Positions 34,367 through 44,783 of a DNA stretch of 64,000 nucleotides are shown piece after piece (the stretch's first letter is position 1; the number at the start of each line of letters is the position of its first letter). The position numbers and the translations under genes were made by a program. The notes below the pieces were generated by a model, which had not been told where the DNA came from, made no database searches, and worked only from the letters and a program-made list of their open reading frames with translations. Location of the stretch: contig JAKOGI010001346.1 of the NCBI GenBank assembly GCA_029747015.1, positions 77,001 to 141,000 on the forward strand. Reading direction: 5' to 3'. This DNA is from Carnegiea gigantea (Eukaryota; Streptophyta; Magnoliopsida; Caryophyllales; Cactaceae).

Positions 34367-34762
34367 TTAGGTGAACGTGCCGGTTTCCTAGCTTGCATCA
34401 GGGCAATTGGGCCGATCTTTTGTTTTTCTTTGTTATTTAGGATTCTATATTTAACAACCACACTGTTGTACCTCCCAAGTATAGGTGAACGTGCCGGTTT
34501 CCTAGCTTGCATCAGCGTATTGTTTTCGTTATCGAGGGATTCGATACATTATCATCATTATATATGGAAGGTCATTTACCAACCTAGCGAATCTGTTTGC
34601 GAAATCTTGCTTGGAAAACATGATGATAGCTACCTCAAGAGCAACGCGATCGAAAAAATTCATCTGAATCACCAGTGGTGGGAAATCAATTGTTTCTTAT
34701 TTGACTGGCTAAGGAGTTTGAAGCATAATAATGAACTACTGTTTTATGCTTTGACTGCATAG
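34355..34762 (+). CDS. Unrecognised 135-codon ORF at the LTR breakpoint
   Basis: The frame opens in the last bases of the truncated LTR, so its nominal start is unlikely to be native. It contains the peptide GERAGFLACI twice because of the 34-bp direct repeat, a hydrophobic stretch (IFCFSLLFRILYLTTTLLYL) and an ordinary-looking C-terminal half (SVCEILLGKHDDSYLKSNAI, then a Trp-rich HQWWEINCFLFDWL). The amino-acid mix in the second half looks protein-like rather than random. I considered organelle genes and did not recognise it. It could be a captured exon or transferred organellar fragment, or chance. Confidence 0.3.
   Translation: MGSLLGERAGFLACIRAIGPIFCFSLLFRILYLTTTLLYLPSIGERAGFLACISVLFSLSRDSIHYHHYIWKVIYQPSESVCEILLGKHDDSYLKSNAIEKIHLNHQWWEINCFLFDWLRSLKHNNELLFYALTA
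34368..34401. repeat. 34-bp direct repeat, copy 1
   Basis: TAGGTGAACGTGCCGGTTTC... is repeated exactly at 34482-34515, 114 bp on. It begins at the point where LTR homology ends. Confidence 0.95.
34482..34515. repeat. 34-bp direct repeat, copy 2
   Basis: Exact copy of 34368-34401. Perfect identity in otherwise decayed surroundings means the duplication is young or the segment is recent. Confidence 0.95.
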
Positions 34763-34872
34763 TTTATTAGTAATTTAATGCATAAATTAGGGATTGAACA
34801 TTTCGCATTCTTAATAAAATCTGTATCATTGACTTTTAATAATGTAGATTCCACCTATATGAGTAATAGGAG

Positions 34873-36567
34873 ATGGCATCGTCCCCACAAAGTTTGAACA
34901 GCTTTAGTATATTGTTAAGGGGACAAGTCTGGTGATGATGAACCACCAACCAAGGAGGACCCAACATGTCTAACAATCACCTTAACGGCCATGGAGAAGT
35001 ACTAACTACGGACCCCGTGGCGCAATGCACTCATCATTCGTATGTTCGATAGAGGGATTGGGTACCTTTAACTGAAGAGACGGTTAAAAGCGAAATGGGC
35101 ACTAAAAGGAGACTTCTCGCTAATCGACATTGGATGTGATTATTATGTAACGAGATTCACCAACCCGGAAGATTACACTCATGTAATGACCTAGGGGCCA
35201 TGGATGCTGGGCGACAACTACTTAGTTATCAGAGAATGGGTACCAAACTTTGTGCCGGAGGAAGAACCCATCACTAAATTAACTGCCTGGGTGCGTATCC
35301 TACGACTGAGTGTTGAGTATTTCAACAAAAACTTTCTGTTGCACAAGATTGGTAGTAAAATAGGGAAGGTGATTGGGGTGGATGATACCACGGCCAATGT
35401 TGAGCGGGGCCAATATACAAGGATGAGTATTGAGGTCGACCTCTCCAAACCATTGTTATCGAAATTCTGTCTGAATGGGCAAATCTGGAAAATACAATAC
35501 GAAGGTCTTCAGATGATATGCTTCAAATGTGGAAAGCAAGGGCACAAAGATGAGGCGTGCCCAACAAGCCAAAACAGCCATGCTGAGGCTTCGCACCTAC
35601 ATGGAGATCATAATGCACAGAAAGAGGCGACTGTATTGTCAAAGAGCCCAGAGGAGGCAACCATGTATGGTAGCTGGATGATGGTCAAGAAACCGGCTAG
35701 GAGAAAGAATGCACGATCACAAGGCCAAACCAGCCGAAGTACAACGGCTCATCCAGAAACGAACCAGACCGAGCGAACTGGACAAGCACAGCATCTCCAA
35801 TATCAAAACAAGGAAGCTACTGTAGATTTCAATGCGGCGTAAATTTCGGAAGGAAATCCTGCCATTAGGGAAAACCAAGGGTCAAGATTCCGAGCGCTAG
35901 CAGAATTGGATCTAAACGCTAATATTACGAGAGAGGAAAGTGAGGAGGATTTCCTATCCCCGCATGAGGATAATATTATGGAAATTGGTGGACTAGATAA
36001 GGAAAATATCCCTAGGGGGCCCAAGAGTTCATAGTGGTTCCGGACACCTATGGGCCTCAGAACGCACACTAACCAATGACACCGCAAGAGCACCCAAGAC
36101 AGGGCCAGGCCCAAATGAGAAGTTCCAACCTAAGCCCACATGCTGTAAGCCCAAACCGGCAACGGTCGCAGGAAAGGAGCACAGAAGCTCCAGGAGACAG
36201 CTCTTGCATGCTACTCAGCCCAAGAAGAAGAACTCAGCAGGCCCATCCCCGTAGCCCCCCACCACACGCCACGGATGGCGGCCGTGGGCCACAGAAACAA
36301 AATCCTCATACTGAGCAGTCAACTGGAGGCACAATCCCATGGGCAACGGAGATTAGAGGCGCATTCCCTCACACTGAAGACCCCCCTGGGATGGGGAGAA
36401 ATGAAGAAACGACAATAGAGGGAGTACAAGATTCTGCCAAGGGTGGCAGTGTCCCTCTAGATAATGACAGAGGTACTCCTAGACAGGGAGCCAATGGGGT
36501 ACGTCATGGCACAGGAGGCATGCTTCGGCCAACCTCACCATGTGAGCAACTGCGCCGACGATCGTAG
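34873..36567 (+). pseudogene. LINE ORF1: DUF4283-like protein with CCHC zinc knuckle
   Basis: ATG at 34873 (MASSPQSLNSFS). A frame change near 34930 is followed by the conserved DUF4283-like region: NALIIRMFDRGIGYL, then KWALKGDFSLIDIGCDYYVT, GPWMLGDNYLVIREW, and the IEVDLSKPLLSKFCLNG block. The knuckle CFKCGKQGHKDEAC spans 35519-35560. The best continuous frame is 35204-35842 (212 codons). A Pro/Gln/Arg-rich tail in another frame (36076-36567) ends 23 bp before ORF2. ORF1 would coat LINE RNA; stops at 35193-35195 (TAG) and 35840-35842 (TAA), plus frame changes, break it. Confidence 0.85.
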
Positions 36568-36590
36568 CCTACTGCACAATATTTACTCAT

Positions 36591-39500
36591 ATGGATCAAA
36601 TGTCACGAAATGATCATGAATCCTCCGCTGAGGATACACCAAATCTGGGTAACACCACTATAATGGTATGGAATGTCAGGGGAGTGGGAAATCAGGATTT
36701 CTTAAACATCCTGAAGGAGCATATCCGTATACAAAAACCTCACATCATTGCACTACTTGAGACCTACATCAGTGGGGATAAAGCAGATGAGATATGTGGA
36801 AAAATAGGTTTTCAGGGATGCTATCGAATGGAAGCACAGGGCTATCAAGGTGGCATATGGATACTATGGAACATGGGGGGGTTAAACCTTGCTCTTGTGG
36901 CTTCCCATCAACAATTTGTGATTATGGAGGTCAAAAAAAGACATTCAAGACCTTGGATGTTTGCGGCGGTATACGCAAGCCCCAAACAACAACTGAGAGA
37001 GGAATTGTGGACTGAGCTGAGTAATTTTGCGAGCTCAACGGAATCTCCCTGGCTTGTAGCCGGTGATTTTAACGAAACTCGATCGTTGGCTGAGAGAGAC
37101 CATGGGGGACAAGACATGCATCGAAGATGTGTCCGTTTCGCCAACTGGATTGAAAACAATAGCCTAATAAACTTAGGCTACTCGGGATCCCAATACACTT
37201 GGGTACGAGGTAATAAGGCGAAAACACGGAAAAGTGCAAGACTGGATAGAGCCTTATGCAACCTAAGCTGGCGATCACATTTCCCTGAAGGAGCCGTTCA
37301 TCATTTACTCAGATGCTACTCGGATCACTGCCCTGTTCTGATTAGCACGAATGGTCTTACTCCGGTGTCGCGCAAGGCTAAACCATTTCGGTTTTTGGCG
37401 GCCTGGGCCTCACATTCGCAGTTTGAGAATTTTCTGAAGATGCATTGGAAAAGGAATATACCACTGTTACCAGCCCTGCACCACTTAGCAGAAGATTTAA
37501 TGGTATGGAATAAGGAGGTATTCGGTAACCTCTTTCGACAAAAAAAAAAAACATGGGCTCGATTGGAGGGAGTGCAACATCAACTGGCGCAAGGCGGACC
37601 ATGACACCTAATGAAACTCGAGGCAAAATTAAGAAGGGAGCTAGAAGAGATTTTGGACCGCATTGAAATGCTCTGGCTCCAAAAGTCGCGGGTGGAGGCA
37701 ATCCGGGATGGGGATCGAAACACGAAATACTTCCATTTATGTATGATCATATGGCGCAGACGCAACCGTATTGAATCACTCCAGGATGAGGAAGGGAAGT
37801 GGATCACTGAACCAAGTATAATTAGATCAATGGTGGTTGACTTCTTTGCAACCCCTGTACACTGACCTGCCCCCTGGGAGGAACAACCATGTGCTTGTCC
37901 ATGACCGATTCCCTTAACTAAGCCCAGAGACTTAGGCTTACCTGGCCAAGCCATTCTCCTCGAGCGACATATGGGAGGCGGTTTCATCAATGAGGCCGCT
38001 AAAAGCGCCTGGCCCGGATGGTTTTCAGGCCTTTTTCTACCAAAAACATTGGCAACTTGTGGGTGACAGTGTGTGCACAATGGCCTTGAAGGTGCTACAA
38101 GGACCAGCACTACCTGAAGTTCTCAACAGTACTTTCCTTACACTCATCCTGAAAGTTGAGAGCCCACAAACTCCGGCCCACTTTAGGCCAATTAGTCTAT
38201 GCAATGTATCATATAAAATTGTCATGAAAGCCATTGTGCAAAAACTGAAACGAGCCCTTTCTGAGCTAATCTCCCCTACTCAAACTAGCTTTGTCCCGGG
38301 GCGTATGATTGGAGACAATATAGTGATTATGCAAGAAATTCTCCATACAATGAGACAAACAAAGGGTAGAAGACCATGGATGGCTATAAAACTTGATCTT
38401 AAAAAGGCTTATGACCGTTTAAAGTGGAGCTTTATCTGCGACACCCTGATGGAGATGCGTCTCCCCCAACATCTCGTAGAAATAATAATGTTGTGCATCT
38501 CCACATGCTCCATGAGGATTTTGTGAAATGGCGAGGCCACGGAGGAATTTAGACCATCTAGGGGCATATGGCAAGGAGACCCACTATCTCCGTATATCTT
38601 TGTAGCATGTATGGAGAGACTCACACACTTAATTGATGAGGCCATTACCCACCAGAGTTGGAAAGCTACCCAGGCAAGTCGGAATGGCCCCAAGATCTCA
38701 AATCTGATGTTTGCAGATGACCTCATCCTATTCGCAGAAGCATCCACCGCCCAAGCACATGTGATCACTAATTGTCTAACACGGTTCTGCGATGCATCTG
38801 GGCAGAAGGTGAATACCCTCAAGTCTAAGGTCTACTTCTCCCCTAATATCCAAGAGTGTAAAGCTACTGCTATGTGTACTACCTTGGCAATAGAGAGAAC
38901 AGATGATCTGGGAAAATACCTTGGCATTCCCACCATAAATGGTCGAGTCACGAACGCCACATACAAGCAAGTGCTGGAAAGAGTAGAGGGAAGGCTTGTT
39001 GGATGGAAGAGAAAGTGCCTATCCATGGCAGGCCGAGCTACCCTTATCCAATCCACCATTACTGCAATCCCGGCGTACACCATGCAAACAGCAAAGTTAC
39101 CAAGAACCATATGTGATGAGGTGGATAGGAAAGTGAGGCGTTTCTTCTGGGGGGTACAACACTCGAGCGTAAACCCATCTGGTATCATGGGATACGGTGA
39201 CAAAACCAAAGGATGCAGGCGGATTGGGAGTTAGATCAATGCGACAATTGAACACAGCCTACATGATCAAGCTGGGTTGGAGAATGGTGGTAGAAAGGGA
39301 AGCATTATGGGCCCGTGTCCTCCAACACAAATACTATGGTAGAGGGACCGACCCAGAAAAGGTCGCTGGGCATTCTAAAACCTCTTCAACTTGGAGAGGG
39401 ATCCAAGAGCACTGGACCCATTTAAAAAAAGGGGGATGGGTTATGCTGTCGCAAATAGGCAAACCATGCTATTCCGGAAACACCCATGGGCTAGTGACAA

Positions 39501-40297
39501 ACCTTTGTTGAGTATAGCCACAAAAATCATCCCTCCTGAGAGTCAAGATTTGTTGGTGGCAGAATACTGGGATCCAAACAGAGGCTGGAAATGGGAGAAA
39601 TTTTTGCAATACTTACCCAATGAGGCTCTAAGGAGAATAGCCGCACACGAGCTTCTTCAGGATAATGCTGCAGAAGATCGAGTCTACTGGAAAGAGGATA
39701 GCACTGGCAGGTGCAAAATCAAGTCGGCGATACGACTGATCCATGATGACCCAACAGTGGAGAATGAAGACTCATGGTCATGGGTCTGGAAGGTCAAGGT
39801 ACCTTTGAGATGTCAATTCTTCCTCTGGTTGGCCCTCCATGATAGGCTGCTCACTAATGCTAATAGGGAGAAGAGGAATTTAACAAATAATCCACTATGC
39901 CCTTTATGCGAACTGAAGTATGAAACTGTGGATCATGCCCTCAGACACTGCCTGAAGCATTAACAGTTTGGCAATATTTCCAAAGCAACGGCTTGGGCAA
40001 GGCCGAAAGCCAGCTGGGTTTCAGCAATGGAGTAAGTACAATATCCTGAACAGCAACTTTGGGGAAGATTGGGCCACGAAGTTTGTAGCCATCCTATGGT
40101 ACATATGGAAATGGCGGAACTCAGTATGCTTTGGGAGAATGGCACACGTGCCCAGCAACAAGCCGTGCTTCCTTCTACAGCGATGCAGTGAGATCCTACA
40201 TGCTCTTGAGGCGCCCGAGCCTTGGCGTGAAACAGGGGTAAATAGAGTGTCCGAAGTACATGTGGGCTGGGACGGGCCGCCCGATGGGTAAATTTGC
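36591..40297 (+). pseudogene. LINE ORF2: endonuclease, reverse transcriptase and zf-RVT
   Basis: The start is ATG 36591. The endonuclease (about 36660-37360) keeps MVWNVRGVGN, the LLETY Glu, VAGDFNE and the YSDHCPVL end. RT begins with the PLKAPGPDGFQAFFYQKHW block (about 37996), then FRPISLCNVSYKI and KLDLKKAYDRLKW. The catalytic FADD is at 38710-38721, in a long frame ending at 39234. The zf-RVT block (FFLWLALHDRLLT, then CPLCELKYETVDHALRHC) is at about 39816-39957. Stops: 37602-37604, 37863-37865, 38524-38526 and 39961-39963; frame changes near 37.9, 39.2, 39.4 and 39.97 kb. It would nick target DNA and prime reverse transcription; catalytic residues persist but the frame does not. Confidence 0.92.
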
Positions 40298-40759
40298 TTG
40301 AACAAGGACGGGGCGTCAAAAGGCAACCCGGGGCCTGCAGGTGGAGGGGGAGTGTTACGAGGATGTCGAGGGGCCTGGATATGCGGGTTTTCGGAAGGCA
40401 TGGGTGTGTGTACGGTAATGAAGGCTGAAATCAAAGCAGTGTTTAGAGGCCTTCGGCTCGCAAAAGATATGAAAATCCCAAAGCTTTGGGTACAAATGGA
40501 CTCCCTAGTAGTGACAAATATGCTTCGGGGCACTACGGTATGGAGCCTGCAACACGAACCGCTGATACGTAGCTGCTTTTAACTCATTCGCGCGGAGGAG
40601 TGGGAGGTTCAAATTACTCATTGTTACAGAGAGGCTAACCAAGTTGCAGATAAGTTGGCCAACATGGGAATCAGCTCACAGTCTAAATACTCGGTTTTCA
40701 ATTCCCCTCCCTGCGAGGTTAAGGATGTTTTGCTAGCTGACAATGTACGGGCCTATTGA
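40298..40759 (+). pseudogene. LINE ORF2 C-terminal RNase H domain
   Basis: NKDGASKGNPGPAGGGGVLR carries the first catalytic Asp, MKAEIKAVFRGLRLAKDM the Glu, WVQMDSLVVTNML the next Asp and REANQVADKLANMG the last. One in-frame TAA lies at 40580-40582, after which the same frame runs to TGA at 40757-40759. RNase H at the C-terminus of L1 ORF2 is known in plants, where an Archaea-like type was described. The four acidic positions appear intact. Confidence 0.85.
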
Positions 40760-40817
40760 CCTTGTTTGATTAGGAGTTAAATAAATTTCCCCTGGGGCAT
40801 GAGCCCCTCTTCTGCAC

Positions 40818-40824
40818 CAAAAAA

Positions 40825-40859
<35 letters not shown>

Positions 40860-40860
40860 A
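40818..40860 (+). repeat. LINE 3' tail, (AAAT)n
   Basis: After ACCAAAAAAT comes an essentially perfect ATAA/AAAT run of ten units, which marks the 3' end of the LINE insertion. Confidence 0.93.
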
Positions 40861-40862
40861 TC

Positions 40863-41113
40863 TGTTGGTTTTTTGGAGGTTAATGCATGGAAATCTATGT
40901 GACTTACCAATTTTTACATGTGAATAATGGCTTAAGCAACAAGCCACCACTAATATTTCTGTATTTAAGTTGTAGTAAATATCGTGGCCTAAATGGGGGA
41001 TTATTGGTATGAGTAATAATACTATGCAGTTGGATCACCCAGCATGCAGTGCCCCAACCACTTCTCGGGGGGCGGATTATTGCCCAAACAACTTTAACCA
41101 ATTCAAAGACTGG
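40863..41113. other. Spacer between LINE and MITE, nothing recognised
   Basis: About 250 bp without repeats or coding signal. Confidence 0.4.
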
Positions 41114-41121
41114 GATAGATT
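41114..41121. repeat. 8-bp target duplication of the hAT-like MITE (left, GATAGATT)
   Basis: Pairs with GATAGATC at 41663-41670 (7 of 8). Eight base pairs is the hAT superfamily length. Confidence 0.8.
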
Positions 41122-41662
41122 CAGGGCTGGCAAAAATCTGTCCAAGCTAATTATTCGAATTCGTCCGACCCGGAAAAAACCGGGTACGGTCACCAAATTT
41201 ACGTACGAATTTAAAATTCGCACAACCGGTCATGTCAAATTTAAATCCGGCTCGGGTTTGGGCTTGGGCATTCGGGTTCGGGTTGTCTAGATTTTTGAAA
41301 CATTTTACGTTCGGACAATCAGACAACTGAGTTCGGACATTGGACAACTACGTTTACATGCAATGTTAGTCTAAATTTTTTAGAAAATGTTATAAAAACA
41401 ACTTCAAACAATTGGGTTCGAACAAAAAAAAATCTGGTTCAGATTCGATCACACAAAATTTCGTTCGGAATGTCCTAAAATCGTATCACAAATTTGGACA
41501 TTCAAACAATCAGGTCCGGACATTGGATATTAGAGTCCGGGTCCGAGTCTGATCAAAGTGTCCGATTTATAATTCGGATAGAGTCAGGGTATGAAGTTTT
41601 TGTCCGAATGTTCAATTTGTCCGGAACTAAATCGATCCGAATCCGAATTTTTACCAGCTCTA
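41122..41662. mobile_element. hAT-like non-autonomous DNA transposon (MITE), 541 bp
   Basis: The left end CAGGGCTGGCAAAAATCTG and the reverse complement of the right end, TAGAGCTGGTAAAAATTCGG, form imperfect terminal inverted repeats. The 8-bp flanks GATAGATT/GATAGATC support the boundaries. The inside is dense in TTCGG/CCGAA words on both strands (GGGTTCGGG, TTCGGACA, GTCCGAAT), typical subterminal repeats. No transposase is encoded; short frames at 41009-41290 and 41147-41347 only reflect the repeated words. Confidence 0.85.
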
Positions 41663-41670
41663 GATAGATC
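41663..41670. repeat. 8-bp target duplication of the MITE (right, GATAGATC)
   Basis: Follows the right inverted repeat directly. Confidence 0.8.
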
Positions 41671-42793
41671 CACAAAGGCAACCATGAGGGCAAGTATTGA
41701 AGCCACAAGACATTAATAGAAACAACTTGCCTCTGTTGACTCCTAAGGACCATCTTTACTCGTTCAAAGTAAGATGGATTATCCAAACACGGGCCCAAGA
41801 CAAAGGGCCACATGGGTTGTCATGTCTCTCGCATGCAAGTTGGCTATCTATAGTTGTCTGTCAGACACAAGCCTTAAACACGGAACTACACGGATTGCCC
41901 ATACGTGGCCATACGGTTCGTGTTGCATCCGCTTCTTACCGTTGGTACGACAAGCATTGAATTACTGGATGCACTGCGTCATCTTATACTGCTATATTAT
42001 CATGTTCATCGTTTATACAAATTCTTTAATTCGTCAAGTGAATTAGCTTCGCTGTCCTACCCGAAATCAACTATTTTGTACACTAATAGATTAAACAAAT
42101 GGTTATCTATTGGATTCAATTACTTTACTCTCTCTCTATATATATGTAGTATTTTTTCTCCCTCTTATCACTACTCTTTTATGCGCTTCCGATAATACAG
42201 AAAGAAATGCTCTCAGATTTATTGTAACTTTAAAATATCCTGTAAGTACATTTACTGGAACCCTTTATTAATTTTGGTTGGACACAAATAATACATAATT
42301 TAAAAAGAGTATTCATCATGATTGAAAGTCTACTTTCTACACCACTATTATAACATATCTGAGTATCCTAAACCCATACAGAAGTAAGAGTGTGTTGTGA
42401 AAGAGATGTAGTTATGCAATAGGTGGTGTTGTGACTGTCTTACCGTAATCAATATTTTCTAATTAATAATTTTTCAAGCCATTAACGGACCATGGTCTCC
42501 TTCCTTGCTGTTAAGGGGTACAACTAATATGTTCTTTTTGTCTAGGTGTGCGAGTGTGTGTAAGACAAAGTGCGTGAGCACGTATCAGAGAGGGAGAGAG
42601 GGTGATGGAGGGAAAGAAACGGAAGGATCAAACAACCACTTGACTCCTAGCATTTATGGTGTCTCCTCAATATAACAAAAATATTTCTAGAAACTTGCTT
42701 CTTTCCCTAGGCCTGGTGTAACTGCGACCTTCTATGTTAAAATCAAAAGGCACCACCTCATATTCGACCTATGATTACATACTCATTTGAATA
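41671..42793. other. No gene recognised
   Basis: Several short frames (41697-41960, 41774-42046, 41905-42195) overlap in different frames and none resembles a family. A (CT)n/(TA)n stretch at 42128-42149 could be a promoter-like element of an unrecognised repeat. Confidence 0.35.
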
Positions 42794-43129
42794 CCTTTAA
42801 AAATCAAAAGGTTGATGGTGGCAGAGATGAGGATGATTAGGTGAATGTGTGGTTATACGAAATTAGATAGAATTAGAAATGGTCTTATCAGGGACTTAGT
42901 TAAAGTAGCTCCCATTGAAGATAAGATGAGAGAAACAAGACTCCGATGGTTTGGCCATGTGAAAAGGAGGAGTGTGGACGCTCCAGTGAGGAGATGTGAG
43001 AGGATCGACATCCCCAGGGGCAAAAGAGGGAGGGGCCGACCAAAGAAGAGTTTGGATGAGGTGATTAGAGAGGACTTGAGAGTTGTCGGTTTGACGGAGG
43101 ACCTGGCGCAGGATAGGAAGTTGTGGTGA
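42794..43129 (+). pseudogene. C-terminal end of RTE LINE polyprotein
   Basis: One frame reads KRLMVAEMRMIR, stop (TGA 42842-42844), then [37 protein letters not shown] and [23 protein letters not shown] text, ending in LAQDRKLW. This is the conserved tail after the RT domain of plant RTE-like LINEs and is commonly mis-annotated as a host gene. The RT and endonuclease domains are missing. From 42845 the frame is open for 94 codons. Confidence 0.85.
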
Positions 43130-43567
43130 GATAGGATTAAGGTCGTAGATTAAGTTCTTAAATCGTAGAGGGTCGTCCTCGTGGTGGGCTGTTGGTTGCA
43201 GTGGCAGCGTGCGGGTAGTGGTGTTTTTTCGTTTATCGCATCTGTTTGCAGGGGGTACTATCTATGGGGAAGTGGCACCGTTTGCTCACCTCTGGTTGTT
43301 AAGGTATGCTTCCTTGCTCTGACTTACTGTTCTTTTGTTACATAGCTCCAGCAACTTGGCTTTTTAATATTCTCATTAAGTGTCTTTACAAAATGTCTTT
43401 TCTTTAAATTATTTTCCTAAATTTCTTTTATGTGGGTCTCTTGGAAACAGCCTCCCTACGGGCAGGAATGTCGGTAGGGGTAAAGTTGCCTATAGTTGGA
43501 TCTCTCCAGACCCCGTGAAAGTGAGACCCACACTGGGAGGTGTTGTTGCTGTTATTGTGTTGTTGTA
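42794..43567 (+). mobile_element. RTE-type LINE, 5'-truncated 3' end
   Basis: Coding remnant plus 3' untranslated region. The untranslated part ends with the CCAGACCCCG...AGACCCACACTGGG block followed by a GTTGTTG-rich terminus (43543-43567), as in plant RTE elements, which end in short TTG repeats rather than poly-A. A GTCTCTTGGAAACAGCCTC phrase at about 43435 is also typical. No target duplication was identified; 5' truncation is normal for LINE insertion. Confidence 0.8.
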
Positions 43568-44153
43568 AAAAATTAATTCGCTATAGCAAACTCTACTACT
43601 CCGTTATTTTAAAACAAAGCTACAGTATCTAGACAAAACTCCTCTTAAATCTCTAGGCTATCCTCTCAATTATTACAAATGAAAACACATTTCATTGAAC
43701 AACACTCTCAATGCAAAATCCGGTAGAGTAACTACTCAACACAATAATTATGTTGTCCACTCTTCTATGTGGATATAAATATACATATATCACCGTGATT
43801 ATCTCAAACACAATGACAGCTACAGTAAGAATGGTTTGGAAAGTTGATCTTATGACTAAGAACAAGGTAATCCAAAGTAATGCCTCAGATATTTAAGATA
43901 TTGCATGTTAGGAAAAAATAACAATAATTACTTAAGGGAATGACAATGGCTTTGAGGCATGAGTAAAAACTATATTTAATAGAATATTTGCCCCCATTCT
44001 GTTTTGCTTTGCAACAGCTTTTAGCATATTTAACTCCAGCATAAAATTAAACAAAGCGATGAATGCCTATGTATTACAAACTTGAAGCATTTCCTTCTCT
44101 CTAGTCATAGAATGCCTATTGAACTTTTAGGTTAGTAGTTCCGATATATTTAA
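43568..44153. other. Spacer, nothing recognised
   Basis: AT-rich with no coding signal, up to the inverted repeat at 44154. Confidence 0.4.
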
Positions 44154-44385
44154 GGGAAATTCTATTTGGTGACTATGAAGGTTTGTCATTTCCATTGTAT
44201 GTTTAGTTTCTAACTTTTCCCGCAGTGTCACCTTTTAATTTGTCTGATATGTGTGGAATGGTTTTTGACGATGTTGCACATTAACTTATGTTGTTGCACA
44301 TTAACTTATGTTGTTTTCCCATTCGGAGGCTAAAGTAGCATATTATGAGAAAAAATTACCCTTACGTTCGCCTTCCCTCCTTACA
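44154..44385 (+). repeat. Left terminal inverted repeat
   Basis: Pairs with about 50420-50618. It contains an extra tandem copy of TTGCACATTAACTTATG (44274-44311), which the right repeat lacks. Confidence 0.65.
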
Positions 44386-44485
44386 AATACCAAACCTCAA
44401 ATCAATGGATCAAAAACTCTAACCTAGCTTCGATTCTTGTCTCCCTCCTTCTGAAGTCTTACGCATCTCTCCTACCTCTGACTTG

Positions 44486-44490
44486 GAAAC
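44486..44490. repeat. Target-site duplication GAAAC (left)
   Basis: Matches GAAAC at 49592-49596 exactly. Confidence 0.93.
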
Positions 44491-44757
44491 TGTTAGAGCT
44501 TCTCTAGGAAATCCTGACATTTTGAGGAGAAAGAGACTTGAGAGAATTAGAGAGAGAGAGATAGATTGTTATTGATAATGTCTGCTAGTTTGTATACAAG
44601 GCAGAGTAAAATATTAATACCCCTTGTATTTCCCTCTCTTCCCATACACCAGAACTCAGTAACAACCTAACGGCATAACAACCAGGGCCTCACTTACTTA
44701 ACGACCTTCCCTCAAACGATCACGTGCCCAGCTCGTGAGGTTGATAAACCTGTATCA
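44491..44757 (-). repeat. 3' LTR of the Reina-like element
   Basis: TGTTAGAGCTTC...CTGTATCA on the + strand, ends shared with 49324-49591. It includes an AGAGAGAGAGAGATAG run. Confidence 0.96.
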
Positions 44758-44773
44758 ATGGCTCCCCCTTGAG
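44758..44773 (-). promoter_or_regulatory. Polypurine tract of the Reina-like element
   Basis: The minus strand reads CTCAAGGGGGAGCCAT just before the 3' LTR. It overlaps no coding sequence, as the frame ends at 44784. Confidence 0.8.
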
Positions 44774-44783
44774 AAGCTTGCCC

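Larger units (their letters stand above)
34873..40862 (+). mobile_element. L1-type LINE, near full length, inactive
   Basis: About 6 kb with ORF1 (34873-36567), ORF2 (36591-40759) and a 3' tail of ATAA/AAAT repeats (40818-40860). The domain set is DUF4283-like nucleic-acid-binding protein with CCHC knuckle, AP endonuclease, reverse transcriptase, zf-RVT and RNase H. The exact 5' end is not fixed: the leader starts somewhere between 34763 and 34873, and I could not find a convincing target-site duplication to the TCTGTTGG that follows the tail. Confidence 0.92.

Noticed and set aside
34355..34762. Considered as a chloroplast ycf2, ycf1, cemA or accD fragment
   Set aside because: I compared it with what I know of these proteins and found no matching segment. 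An organellar origin stays possible but unsupported.
35204..35842. Considered as a host zinc-knuckle gene
   Set aside because: DUF4283-like text, position just before an L1 endonuclease frame and upstream stops show it is LINE ORF1.
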